Shown piece after piece: positions 1 through 5,531 of a stretch of DNA of 5,623 nt (position 1 is the stretch's first letter; every line of letters starts with the position of its first letter). The stretch comes from an uncultured Clostridia bacterium. Lineage in GTDB: Bacteria > Bacillota > Clostridia > Christensenellales > Borkfalkiaceae. The stretch covers positions 1 to 5,623 of the forward strand of contig CANPWF010000117.1 of NCBI GenBank assembly GCA_947581885.1, read 5' to 3'. The translations under genes and the position numbers were made by a program. The notes beneath the pieces are model-generated. The model had not been told where the DNA came from. It worked only from the letters and a program-made list of their open reading frames with translations, and did not search any database.

Positions 1-459
1 CGCGGGGCGATCGAGAGAGACGACGCTCCCCGCCTCCTCCGCGCGAAGGACCTCTTCCTCGTCGACATGGAGCCGCTTTGCGATCTCGGCAGCCGTAGGT
101 TTTTTGCCCGTTTCGGCGAGAAGTTCCTCCGCCGCCTTCTTCACGCTTGCCCGAAGTTCTGAGACCTTTCGGGGCAAATGCACGAGGCGGGAACGGTCGC
201 GGAAGTAGTTCTTGATCTCCCCTGCGATCGTGGGGGTGATGAAGGTGGAAAATTTGAGCCCCATGGCGGGATCGAACCGCTCCACGCCCTTAATGAGCGC
301 GAGCGAGGCAACCTGAAAGAGATCGTCGTACTCCACCCCGCGCCCGACGAATTTCTTCGCCAAAATCGACGCGATGTGAAGGTTATTCTCGACGATCTCA
401 TTGCGGAGCGCGATGTCCCCCGTCTCCCTATACCGCCTGAAAAGCTCGTTTTCGTCCAT
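1..459 (-). CDS. SigB/SigF/SigG-family RNA polymerase sigma factor (3' end outside window)
   Basis: This is the N-terminal 153 residues of an alternative sigma factor; the reading frame is open to the window edge, so the region 4 helix-turn-helix is not seen. Region 2 is clear: core-binding DDLFQ at residues 45-49, RFDP at 61-64, KFSTF at 69-73 and GEIKNYFRD at 80-88. Region 3 follows from about residue 93 to 145, then SLDRP at 148-152 begins the linker to region 4. The stretch VHLPRKVSEL (93-102) resembles SigB (VHVPRR-type) more than SigF/SigG (VSRSLKEL-type), so a general-stress-type role is favoured over forespore sigma F; this is inference. The ATG overlaps the stop of the upstream anti-sigma gene by one base (TAATG), and no Shine-Dalgarno is visible before it, so translation is probably coupled. 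Order rsbV-rsbW-sigma matches both sigB and spoIIA operons. Confidence 0.93.
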   Translation of the reverse strand, partial: MDENELFRRYRETGDIALRNEIVENNLHIASILAKKFVGRGVEYDDLFQVASLALIKGVERFDPAMGLKFSTFITPTIAGEIKNYFRDRSRLVHLPRKVSELRASVKKAAEELLAETGKKPTAAEIAKRLHVDEEEVLRAEEAGSVVSLDRPA

Positions 460-821
460 TATTTACCAAAGCGGAAGGAGATTTCCGAAAGCCGTCCGTC
501 CTGTTTTCGGCTCGCAACGCTCTCGTTGAGGGCACCGAGCAGGGCATAGGAGATCTCATCCTCGGGGAATTCCCCCTTCTCTTCGGGTTCTCCTTCCCCC
601 GAAGCCCGCACGAACAGCCCGTCCTCTTCGAAGAATTCCACCCTCGCCCGCGGATAGCCGCGGTGGGTGAGAAGGAGCAGGCTCTCGGTGAGGCACACTT
701 TGCAATCCTCGCTCTTGTCGAGATCGAGCCCGACGAGCGAACCCAGCCCGCCCGTTGCAAGGCGAACCGTCGTCATGATCCCGCTTTCGAGCGAAAACAC
801 AAGTTGAAGTAGGCGTTTCAT
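459..821 (-). CDS. RsbW/SpoIIAB-like anti-sigma factor, shortened and probably kinase-dead
   Basis: The protein is 120 residues against roughly 140-160 for RsbW/SpoIIAB. Position between the STAS gene and the sigma gene, with ATGA overlap upstream and TAATG overlap downstream, identifies it as the anti-sigma factor of a partner-switching module. Similarity to the GHKL kinase fold is faint: EDCKVCLTESLLLLTHRGY (residues 38-56) aligns with the N-box helix of SpoIIAB (DIKTAVSEAVTNAIIHGY type). The Glu is kept (E46) but the Asn four residues later is Leu (L50). RASGEG (72-77) aligns with the G1 box RDEGLG, with the Asp replaced by Ala (A73). No glycine-rich G2 box (GxGF) follows. ATP binding and Ser phosphorylation of its antagonist therefore look lost. 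The ATG at 821 is chosen because it overlaps the STAS stop; the open frame continues to 1178, but that part lies opposite the real STAS gene frame. M16 is an alternative, less likely start. Confidence 0.8.
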   Translation of the reverse strand: MKRLLQLVFSLESGIMTTVRLATGGLGSLVGLDLDKSEDCKVCLTESLLLLTHRGYPRARVEFFEEDGLFVRASGEGEPEEKGEFPEDEISYALLGALNESVASRKQDGRLSEISFRFGK

Positions 822-1126
822 CCCTCGATCTCCATGATCTTGTCGAGTGCGCAGATCTCGAACAGCTTTTTCAGCCTCGGTTGAAGGGCGACGAGCTTCA
901 CGCTGTGCCCGTCCTTTTGCACGCTCTTGAAGAGTTTGACGAAAATACCGAGCGTCGTCGAATCGATGAACGACAGCTTGGAGCACTCGAACACGATATC
1001 CCGCGGCGAAACCGAATACAGCTCGCTCACCTCGGCATAGAACTCCTCCGAATTCTCCGCGTCGATCTCCCCCGAAAGGGAAAAGACGAGCTTCGGCTCC
1101 CTCTCGCAAACGGTTACTTCCTGCAT
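818..1126 (-). CDS. STAS-domain anti-anti-sigma factor (RsbV/SpoIIAA family)
   Basis: This is a 102-residue single STAS domain, the usual length for RsbV. In this family the unphosphorylated protein binds the anti-sigma factor and frees sigma; phosphorylation of a conserved Ser blocks that. The Ser site is present: LSFIDSTTLGIFVKLFK (51-67) matches the family motif (F/Y)-(M/I)-D-S-(S/T)-G-L-G, with S56 at the phosphorylated position. The only deviation is T58 where Gly is usual. The N-terminal strands (VFSLSGEIDAENSEEFYAEV, 14-33) and the C-terminal pattern LVALQPRLKKLFEICALDKI also fit. The start at 1126 follows a GGAGGA ribosome site at 1131-1136 with about 5 nt spacing. It is the first gene of the operon behind a perfect-consensus promoter, and its stop overlaps the start of the anti-sigma gene (ATGA). 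Whether it is RsbV or SpoIIAA in function cannot be decided from this window. Confidence 0.93.
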   Translation of the reverse strand: MQEVTVCEREPKLVFSLSGEIDAENSEEFYAEVSELYSVSPRDIVFECSKLSFIDSTTLGIFVKLFKSVQKDGHSVKLVALQPRLKKLFEICALDKIMEIEG

Positions 1127-1189
1127 ACCATCCTCCGTTCCGCTTTCCCTTTATATACACGGGCGCGGGACCTTTCAAACGTTTTCTCT

Positions 1190-1218
1190 ATTATATCACG
1201 GGGAAGAAGTTCTGTCAA
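1190..1218 (-). promoter_or_regulatory. Consensus sigma-A promoter of the anti-anti-sigma/anti-sigma/sigma operon
   Basis: On the minus strand TTGACA (1218-1213) is followed by exactly 17 bp and TATAAT (1195-1190), preceded by TG one base upstream (TGATATAAT, extended -10). Both hexamers match consensus 6/6. The predicted transcription start is near 1183, giving a leader of about 57 nt to the ATG at 1126. The -35 box overlaps the TGA stop (1217-1215) of the upstream gene. Confidence 0.92.
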
Positions 1219-2282
1219 CTCCACTCCATCAGCCCGAAATCGCGGATAATACAGGAGAGCCCGCCGCTCCGTTCGGGGAGAAGGGAAAGGGCGGAAAGAT
1301 CCCTTTGGGAAAGGAACCGCCTGCCCGAAAGTTTGCCTTCGAAGAAGAGCCATCTCTCCTTCTCCCGCCCGATTGGATCGAGCATGCGCACAAGATCTAC
1401 GCGCCGCTTTTCGAGGGCAATACAGAGGCGTGCGAACGCCTCCCCGTCGGGGGGAACGGAGGGGGCTGTCCCCGCCCGCTTTGCCCGCGTGGCGTAGTCG
1501 GGCACGAGAAATTTTCTCGGTTTTCCCCTCTTGAAAAATGCCGAGTAGAGAGCGAATAATTCGCAAAATGCGCGAATGGGGTCGGATTTTTTGGGGTAGG
1601 AAGCCGAAAGCACCACCCCTTCCCCCCGCGGTGCGCCCTTTATTTCCGCAAGGCGAACTTCGGCGTTTGCCTCTATGATCTCCTCGGCGGATGGCTCCCC
1701 TTCCAAAACGGAGAGCGCGGAAAAGAGCGGGTCCAAATCGATCGGTTTAGAGAGACCGAGCACTTCCTTCGCCCGCTGTTCGAACACCGCGAGGCGAGAT
1801 AACAGTAACCTTGCGTACGCCGTAGGGAGAGAGGAAGAGAGTATCGCCTTGTCCCAAAATACTTCCGCATGCGCGAGCGGAAGGGAGACAAGTTCTCCCC
1901 CGATCGGCACTTCCGACGCTCGGTCATACACGCCGTCCATGGAGCCGTCGGAAGGAAGCAGGGTACAGGGCAGCCGATTAAGCGTGGAGAACGCACGCGC
2001 CGCGAGAACGGTCGCCCTGTCCCCCGCCGCGAGAACGCCTCCCACCCCGTCGGGCGCGGAAAAAAGCGGCAAAGCGTCCGCACCGTCGAGCACCATGGAG
2101 ATCGTCTTTCCGCACTGTGTCGCAAAGGAAAGAAAGGGGAATCTCTCCCCGTCCGTGACGACGAGAAGTTCCCCCGCCGTCCTCTTCCGAAAAGAAAAAT
2201 AAGCCTCGCGGGCAGAAGAAAACGTCCCGCCGCCGTACCCCCCTTCGGGCTTTGTCATCGGTACGGTTGGGGCAAGACGCAT
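1215..2282 (-). CDS. Uncharacterised protein, possible degenerate glycerol-1-phosphate dehydrogenase/dehydroquinate-synthase-like protein
   Basis: This 355-residue soluble protein is not firmly recognised. The N-terminal half has a layout like AraM/sn-glycerol-1-phosphate dehydrogenases (iron-containing alcohol dehydrogenase superfamily): an alpha/beta strand ELLVVTDG (38-45), VGGVLAAGDRATVLAARAFSTLNRLP (80-105) where the NAD-binding GGGSxxDxAK-type motif should be, and SDGSMDGVYD (111-120) resembling the PSVDGF segment of AraM. The metal-binding Asp expected after a GFGD-type motif appears as R158 (AYARLLLSRLAVFEQR), and the protein has a single His (H138), so the usual His ligands are missing. 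If the homology is right it is catalytically inactive or works on something else. The C-terminal half (about 183-355) shows no motif I recognise. The ATG at 2282 is preferred over the GTG at 2303 because of a well-placed AGGAG. It sits between the permease gene and the sigma operon, and its stop lies inside that operon's -35 box. Confidence 0.8.
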   Translation of the reverse strand: MRLAPTVPMTKPEGGYGGGTFSSAREAYFSFRKRTAGELLVVTDGERFPFLSFATQCGKTISMVLDGADALPLFSAPDGVGGVLAAGDRATVLAARAFSTLNRLPCTLLPSDGSMDGVYDRASEVPIGGELVSLPLAHAEVFWDKAILSSSLPTAYARLLLSRLAVFEQRAKEVLGLSKPIDLDPLFSALSVLEGEPSAEEIIEANAEVRLAEIKGAPRGEGVVLSASYPKKSDPIRAFCELFALYSAFFKRGKPRKFLVPDYATRAKRAGTAPSVPPDGEAFARLCIALEKRRVDLVRMLDPIGREKERWLFFEGKLSGRRFLSQRDLSALSLLPERSGGLSCIIRDFGLMEWS

Positions 2283-2288
2283 GATCTT

Positions 2289-2293
2289 CTCCT
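2289..2293 (-). promoter_or_regulatory. Ribosome binding site that sets the start at 2282
   Basis: AGGAG on the minus strand, 6 nt before ATG 2282. The upstream in-frame GTG at 2303 has no Shine-Dalgarno, because the bases before it are the AT-rich palindromic region. Confidence 0.75.
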
Positions 2294-2306
2294 CGATATT
2301 CACGCT

Positions 2307-2342
2307 ATAACAGGCGTTATTTTTATATATAACAGTTGTTAT
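2307..2342. promoter_or_regulatory. Tandem operator-like palindromes ATAAC-N4-GTTAT
   Basis: Two 14-bp dyads occur: 2307-2320 (ATAACAGGCGTTAT) and 2329-2342 (ATAACAGTTGTTAT). They share the half-sites ATAAC/GTTAT exactly, differ in the central bases, and lie 22 bp centre to centre, about two helix turns. They fill the 63-bp gap between the permease stop (2346) and the start of the next gene (2282). This is the form of a paired repressor site. No clear -35/-10 pair can be assigned: AT-rich TATAAA (2327-2322) and TTATAG-like boxes exist but lack a good partner. The stems are AT-rich and not followed by a T-run, so a terminator is unlikely. The binding protein is unknown. Confidence 0.5.
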
Positions 2343-2345
2343 TTC

Positions 2346-3341
2346 CTATAAAAGCAGCTCGATTGCGGTGGTAACGTACCCGATCGCGACCCCTAAGACG
2401 AGCATCGCCGCCAAGATGAGGAGCGGGGCTTTCACCCGTTTCCCCTTCCCGAACAGGGCAAGATACCCGAGCCCCGCGTTGGTGACGAGCCCACCCAACA
2501 GCCCCCCGAACCCGATCCCGCCGAGCGCGTACACTTCCGCCAAAGCGACGGACGAAGCGCAGTTGGGAATCAGCCCGATGAGCGGGCAGATGAGCGGTTG
2601 CAGCCATTTTCCCGCGCCCTGCATCGCGCCGATGACCTTGTCCTCGCCGAGGGCGAAGAACAAAAACCCGAACGCAAGATTCACAAGCAAAACGAACGCC
2701 GCAACTTCGAGGGCGTGCACGAGGGGCGAAAGCAGGTACAGGCGGAGCGTGCTCGTCTTTTTGTGCTCGCAGACGGAGAGCTCCGCACAGCCGCAGTGCC
2801 CATGCTCGTGGTCCTCGTCCTCCTCGTGCTCGTGGTCGTCCTCCTCGTGCGAGTGGTCGCAGTGCTCCTCTTCTTGCTTAGGAAGAAGTTCTTCCGTCGA
2901 AGAGGAAGCCGCGGAGGGCAGCGGTGCAGGGGCGGAAGAACGCCTCGCGAGAAGATCGACGAGATACCCCGCCATAATGCCCAAAACGAGCTTACTGCCG
3001 ATGAGCCCGAGGAGGGTGAACGCCTTGTCCGCCCAAGGCATCGAGGATAGGAGAAGTACGATCACCGCCTCGTCGCTCGTGGCGATGAACACCGCCAAAA
3101 GCGTTCCGAGGGTGATGTGCCGACGCTTCCAGAGCTTCGCCGCCATCACCGAAAATCCGCACATGGGTACGATGCCCGTCGCGGTGCCAAGGAGCGGAGC
3201 CCACTTCCCCGAGAGTGCGCGGGAAGGCTTCCCCACCCGCGTGTTGTGCTCCATCAGCTCGACGAGAATGTATAAAAGCAGCAAAAAAGGAAACAGCCAC
3301 AGCGTATCGAGCAGTGCGTCAAGCAACACGTCGTACCACAT
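2346..3341 (-). CDS. Putative heavy-metal (manganese-type) exporter permease with His-rich loop
   Basis: This 331-residue polytopic membrane protein resembles the 'putative 10TM heavy-metal exporter / putative manganese transporter' family (ArsP-related). It is built from two similar halves. The first (1-132) has hydrophobic segments at about 8-29, 48-70, 77-100 and 107-131; the second (203-331) has them at about 205-231, 246-270, 271-297 and 305-330. Each half carries the signature GxxPxCxxS: G56-S64 (IVPMCGFS) and G256-S264 (LIPNCASS). Between them a loop (about 133-200) is acidic and rich in His and Cys (156-193, EHCDHSHEEDDHEHEE then CGC), a likely metal-binding or sensing segment. The start at 3341 has an excellent AGGAGG (3348-3353) with 6-7 nt spacing. 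The gene has its own promoter and a leader of about 22 nt, so the yybP-ykoY Mn2+ riboswitch known for some manganese exporters does not fit here. The metal specificity is inferred, not shown. Confidence 0.85.
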   Translation of the reverse strand: MWYDVLLDALLDTLWLFPFLLLLYILVELMEHNTRVGKPSRALSGKWAPLLGTATGIVPMCGFSVMAAKLWKRRHITLGTLLAVFIATSDEAVIVLLLSSMPWADKAFTLLGLIGSKLVLGIMAGYLVDLLARRSSAPAPLPSAASSSTEELLPKQEEEHCDHSHEEDDHEHEEDEDHEHGHCGCAELSVCEHKKTSTLRLYLLSPLVHALEVAAFVLLVNLAFGFLFFALGEDKVIGAMQGAGKWLQPLICPLIGLIPNCASSVALAEVYALGGIGFGGLLGGLVTNAGLGYLALFGKGKRVKAPLLILAAMLVLGVAIGYVTTAIELLL

Positions 3342-3370
3342 ATGTTCCCTCCTTTGCAGTTCTTCGTTCT

Positions 3371-3399
3371 ATCTTAGCCGATTTGCGGGAATTTGTCAA
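3371..3399 (-). promoter_or_regulatory. Sigma-A promoter of the permease gene
   Basis: On the minus strand TTGACA (3399-3394), a 17-bp spacer and TAAGAT (3376-3371). The predicted start near 3364 gives a leader of about 22 nt. It lies just downstream of the terminator of the ATPase gene, so the two genes are separate transcription units. Confidence 0.83.
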
Positions 3400-3408
3400 T
3401 CGATTACG

Positions 3409-3442
3409 AAGAAAAGAGCGTCCGCTTTCACGGACGCTCTTT
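3409..3442 (-). terminator. Rho-independent terminator of the sugar ATPase gene
   Basis: A perfect 12-bp stem (AAAGAGCGTCCG at 3413-3424 against CGGACGCTCTTT at 3431-3442) has a 6-nt loop. Read on the minus strand it ends in a T-rich run (TTTTCTTC). It begins 10 bases after the stop codon at 3453. Confidence 0.92.
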
Positions 3443-3452
3443 GGTAAATCGG

Positions 3453-4871
3453 TTAGTCTTTGTTCTCTTCGGTGGGCTCTTCGGCGGGAACCTCTTCGGT
3501 GCCCTCTTCCGCAGGAGCCTCCGCTTGTTCGGAAGCGGCGGCTTCGGCAGCGGCCTTCTTGGCAGCCATCTTTTCGTCGCGCTTCATCTGCTTCTTCATT
3601 TCCTTGGTGACGACCCGCGCCGCCTCGATCTGCGCCTTCATCTCCTGCGGTGTAGGAGGAACGAACGCCGCGCCTTCCGCGTTCTCGGGGATCACGTCGT
3701 AGTGCTCGTCGCGCTCCAACATCGTCGCTTCGGTCACGCCGTCGAAGAGGTGGATATGGCGAGCGTCGAACGCAAGCTCCACAACTTCGCCGAGCGAAAC
3801 GGTCGCGCGGGAGGAGATCTTCGCGATCATCTGTGAAGCATTGTCGACAATGGTCGTCTTGTCGTTCTCATAGTCGAGTTCGCAGTAGATCTGCATCTCG
3901 GAGCCGAGCTTTTCGATGACTTCGATCCGCGCCTTCACAACGGTATCGGGAGAGGTCGAAATGAACGCCTGATCCTCGTGAATATCTTCGGGACGAACGC
4001 CGAGCGTCACTTCCTTGCCCGTGTCGAGATATTCGTCGATATTCTTGATCTTCGCGACCATCGTCTCGGGAAGCACGATCGTGTTCCCGCCGATGAAGTT
4101 CACATAGACCTTCTTGCCCTTCTTGGTGAGCGTCGAACCCTTGAAGAAGTTCATCTGAGGGGTGCCGATGAAGCCCGCAACGAAGAGGTTGATGGGATAG
4201 TCGTAAAGGTTCTGAGGGGTATCCACCTGCTGCATGAACCCGTCTTTCATGACCACGATACGGGTGCCCATCGTCATGGCTTCGATCTGGTCGTGCGTGA
4301 CGTAGATGAACGTCGTCGCAAGGCGGACATGGAGCTTGGAAATCTCGGTACGCATCTGCGCACGGAGCTTCGCGTCGAGGTTGGAAAGGGGCTCGTCGAG
4401 AAGGAACACCTTGGGTTCGCGGACGATCGTACGCCCGAGGGCGACACGTTGACGCTGACCACCCGAAAGAGCCTTCGGTTTACGGGAAAGATAATCGGTG
4501 ATGCCGAGGATCTCCGCCGCGGCTTTGACCTTTTCGTCGATGACTTCCTTGGGAACCTTGCGCAGCTTCAAGCCGAATGCCATGTTGTCGTACACGGACA
4601 TGTGGGGATAGAGGGCGTAGTTCTGGAACACCATCGCGATGTCCCTATCCTTGGGGACAACGTCGTTGACGAGCTTCCCGTCGATATACAGTTCGCCCGA
4701 GGTGATCTCTTCGAGACCCGCGATCATGCGGAGCGTCGTGGACTTGCCGCAGCCCGAGGGACCGACAAAGACCATGAATTCTTTATCGCGAATGTCGAGG
4801 CAGAAATCAAAGACGGCTTGGTTTCCGCCGGGATAGACCTTGTTGATGTGTTTGAGCAAAAGACCGGACAT
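3453..4871 (-). CDS. ugpC: Sugar ABC transporter ATP-binding protein (UgpC/MsmK/MalK family) with C-terminal extension
   Basis: This is the ATPase subunit energising CUT1-type carbohydrate or glycerol-3-phosphate importers at the cytoplasmic membrane. All ABC motifs are intact: Walker A GPSGCGKST (37-45), Q-loop Q83, signature LSGGQ (135-139), Walker B VFLLDE (155-160), D-loop SNLD (163-166) and switch His H193. The MalK-type regulatory/TOBE part follows, with GVRPEDI (291-297) and HIHLFDG (372-378), where this family normally ends (about 360-380 residues). Here 472 residues are present: about 90 extra from 381 on, first ordinary sequence, then a Lys/Met/Ala-rich helix (410-445), then an Ala/Glu/Pro-rich acidic tail. 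The start at 4871 has GGGAGG (4878-4883) with 6 nt spacing. No permease or solute-binding gene is adjacent, and it has its own promoter and terminator, so it may be a shared ATPase like MsmK serving several importers; that is inference. Exact substrate cannot be told. Confidence 0.95.
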   Translation of the reverse strand: MSGLLLKHINKVYPGGNQAVFDFCLDIRDKEFMVFVGPSGCGKSTTLRMIAGLEEITSGELYIDGKLVNDVVPKDRDIAMVFQNYALYPHMSVYDNMAFGLKLRKVPKEVIDEKVKAAAEILGITDYLSRKPKALSGGQRQRVALGRTIVREPKVFLLDEPLSNLDAKLRAQMRTEISKLHVRLATTFIYVTHDQIEAMTMGTRIVVMKDGFMQQVDTPQNLYDYPINLFVAGFIGTPQMNFFKGSTLTKKGKKVYVNFIGGNTIVLPETMVAKIKNIDEYLDTGKEVTLGVRPEDIHEDQAFISTSPDTVVKARIEVIEKLGSEMQIYCELDYENDKTTIVDNASQMIAKISSRATVSLGEVVELAFDARHIHLFDGVTEATMLERDEHYDVIPENAEGAAFVPPTPQEMKAQIEAARVVTKEMKKQMKRDEKMAAKKAAAEAAASEQAEAPAEEGTEEVPAEEPTEENKD

Positions 4872-4907
4872 AATTTTCCTCCCTATGGATTATCGTTTGA
4901 TACTCTT

Positions 4908-4936
4908 ATTTTACAATATTTCGACGAAAAATTCAA
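4908..4936 (-). promoter_or_regulatory. Sigma-A promoter of the sugar ATPase gene
   Basis: On the minus strand TTGAAT (4936-4931), a 17-bp spacer and TAAAAT (4913-4908). The predicted start near 4901 leaves about 30 nt of leader. The surrounding DNA is clearly more AT-rich than the flanking gene and repeats. Confidence 0.75.
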
Positions 4937-5009
4937 GTAGAAATGAGAACAAACTTTCCCCCCGTTTTTGTACAATTTGCACAAAGAGGGAAGGAGCCGT
5001 GCGCCCGAA

Positions 5010-5040
5010 TGTACGTACTCCCAAAAGAGCGCACCACCCC
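5010..5040. repeat. 31-bp direct repeat, copy 1
   Basis: Starts TGTACGTACTCCC and ends GCGCACCACCCC. It is identical over 31 bases to 5593-5623 and lies directly before the 99-bp palindrome copy A. Confidence 0.9.
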
Positions 5041-5041
5041 C

Positions 5042-5140
5042 CACCTCATTTCGAGCGCAGTCGAGAAATCTCGCACGGTTCCCAACACGCATGTACGTAT
5101 GGAGTTGGGCGAGATCCTTCACTTCGTTCAGGATGAGGTG
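5042..5140. repeat. 99-bp nested palindromic repeat, copy A
   Basis: Bounded by CACCTCAT (5042-5049) and its exact complement ATGAGGTG (5133-5140). Inside are a second arm pair TCTCGC (5069-5074)/GCGAGA (5109-5114), an inner stem CCCAAC (5081-5086)/GTTGGG (5104-5109), and imperfect small hairpins between the outer and middle arms (TTTCGAGCGCAGTCGAGAAA and TCCTTCACTTCGTTCAGGA). The central loop carries ATGTACGTA. It is about 90 percent identical to copy B (9 differences in 99 by eye). It resembles short intergenic palindromic/MITE-like repeats scattered in Clostridia genomes. Confidence 0.88.
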
Positions 5141-5186
5141 CAGGGTTGGCGCGTCCATGCGAGGGGGCGTACGGCACCGTATAATC

Positions 5187-5336
5187 ACGTCATTCCGAGC
5201 AGCTGTCCGAGCGTGCCCTTTACGGTCGGACAGCGTCGTCGAGGAATCACCTTAGACTTATGTTCTTAAAAATAAGGTGACCCGTTCGACTCGAAGGCTC
5301 GTCAAGGGCAGACGACCCTTCGGCTCAGGGTGACGT
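5187..5336. repeat. 150-bp tripartite palindromic element related to the 99-bp repeat
   Basis: Bounded by ACGTCA (5187-5192) and TGACGT (5331-5336). The left part is a long hairpin with a perfect 9-bp stem GCTGTCCGA (5202-5210)/TCGGACAGC (5226-5234), flanked by ATTCCGAG and CGAGGAAT. The middle is TCACCTTA (5247-5254)/TAAGGTGA (5273-5280), 8 bp perfect. The right part contains CGAAGG/CCTTCG and ends CTCAGGGTGACG. The CATTCCGAGC...GTCGAGGAATC outline matches the left arm of the 99-bp repeat (CATTTCGAGC...GTCGAGAAATC), so this looks like an expanded member of the same family. Confidence 0.78.
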
Positions 5337-5387
5337 ATTTATAGCAGTCCGTACATTCCCACCAACACACATGCACGTCCATACTCT

Positions 5388-5486
5388 CACCTCATTTCGA
5401 GCGCAGTCGAGAAATCTCGCACGGCGCACAACACGCATGTATGTATAGAGTGTGGCGGGATCCTTCACTACGTTCAGGATGAGGTG
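5388..5486. repeat. 99-bp nested palindromic repeat, copy B
   Basis: The same length and termini as copy A: CACCTCAT (5388-5395) and ATGAGGTG (5479-5486). The first 37 bases are identical to copy A and most differences fall in the central arms, where CACA/TGTG replaces CCCAAC/GTTGGG, so a short stem can still form in a shifted register. The loop has ATGTATGTA in place of ATGTACGTA. Confidence 0.88.
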
Positions 5487-5531
5487 CGGGGCGCGTACTC
5501 CGTTCCCCGCTCCTTGCCTCTCTCCCTCTCG

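Noticed and set aside
822..1178. N-terminal extension of the anti-sigma frame up to 1178, giving 239 residues
   Set aside because: It lies over the STAS gene in another frame, its sequence is Arg-rich and domain-free, and the ATGA overlap gives a natural start at 821.
1174..1187. cre-like (CcpA) site AGAAAACGTTTGAA near the sigma operon transcription start
   Set aside because: It lacks the first T and the WC near the right end of the consensus; only the central AAACGTTT fits, which is not enough.
2283..2303. GTG start at 2303 for the 1215-2282 gene
   Set aside because: No Shine-Dalgarno precedes it, while ATG 2282 has AGGAG at ideal distance; the extension would also run close to the palindromic control region.
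2307..2342. Terminator for the permease gene formed by the palindromes
   Set aside because: Stems are only 5-7 bp and AT-rich, with no T-run after them on the minus strand; paired operator geometry explains them better.
3342..3364. yybP-ykoY manganese riboswitch before the permease gene
   Set aside because: The predicted leader is only about 22 nt, too short for the aptamer, and the promoter position is well supported.
2368..3447. Plus-strand open frame of 359 codons opposite the permease gene
   Set aside because: Ser/Arg/Pro-rich mirror of the permease and its promoter region, without domains; the minus-strand gene has membrane segments, a ribosome site and a promoter.
3978..4940. Plus-strand open frame of 320 codons opposite the sugar ATPase
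   Set aside because: It is antisense to a protein with all ABC motifs intact and shows His/Asp/Val/Leu-rich composition typical of an antisense shadow.
4883..5188. Minus-strand open frame of 101 codons upstream of the ATPase (and plus-strand frames of 95-108 codons in the same place)
   Set aside because: They cross the palindromic repeat and the ATPase promoter. Peptides such as LILNEVKDL and FRAQSRNL are typical false translations of these repeats.
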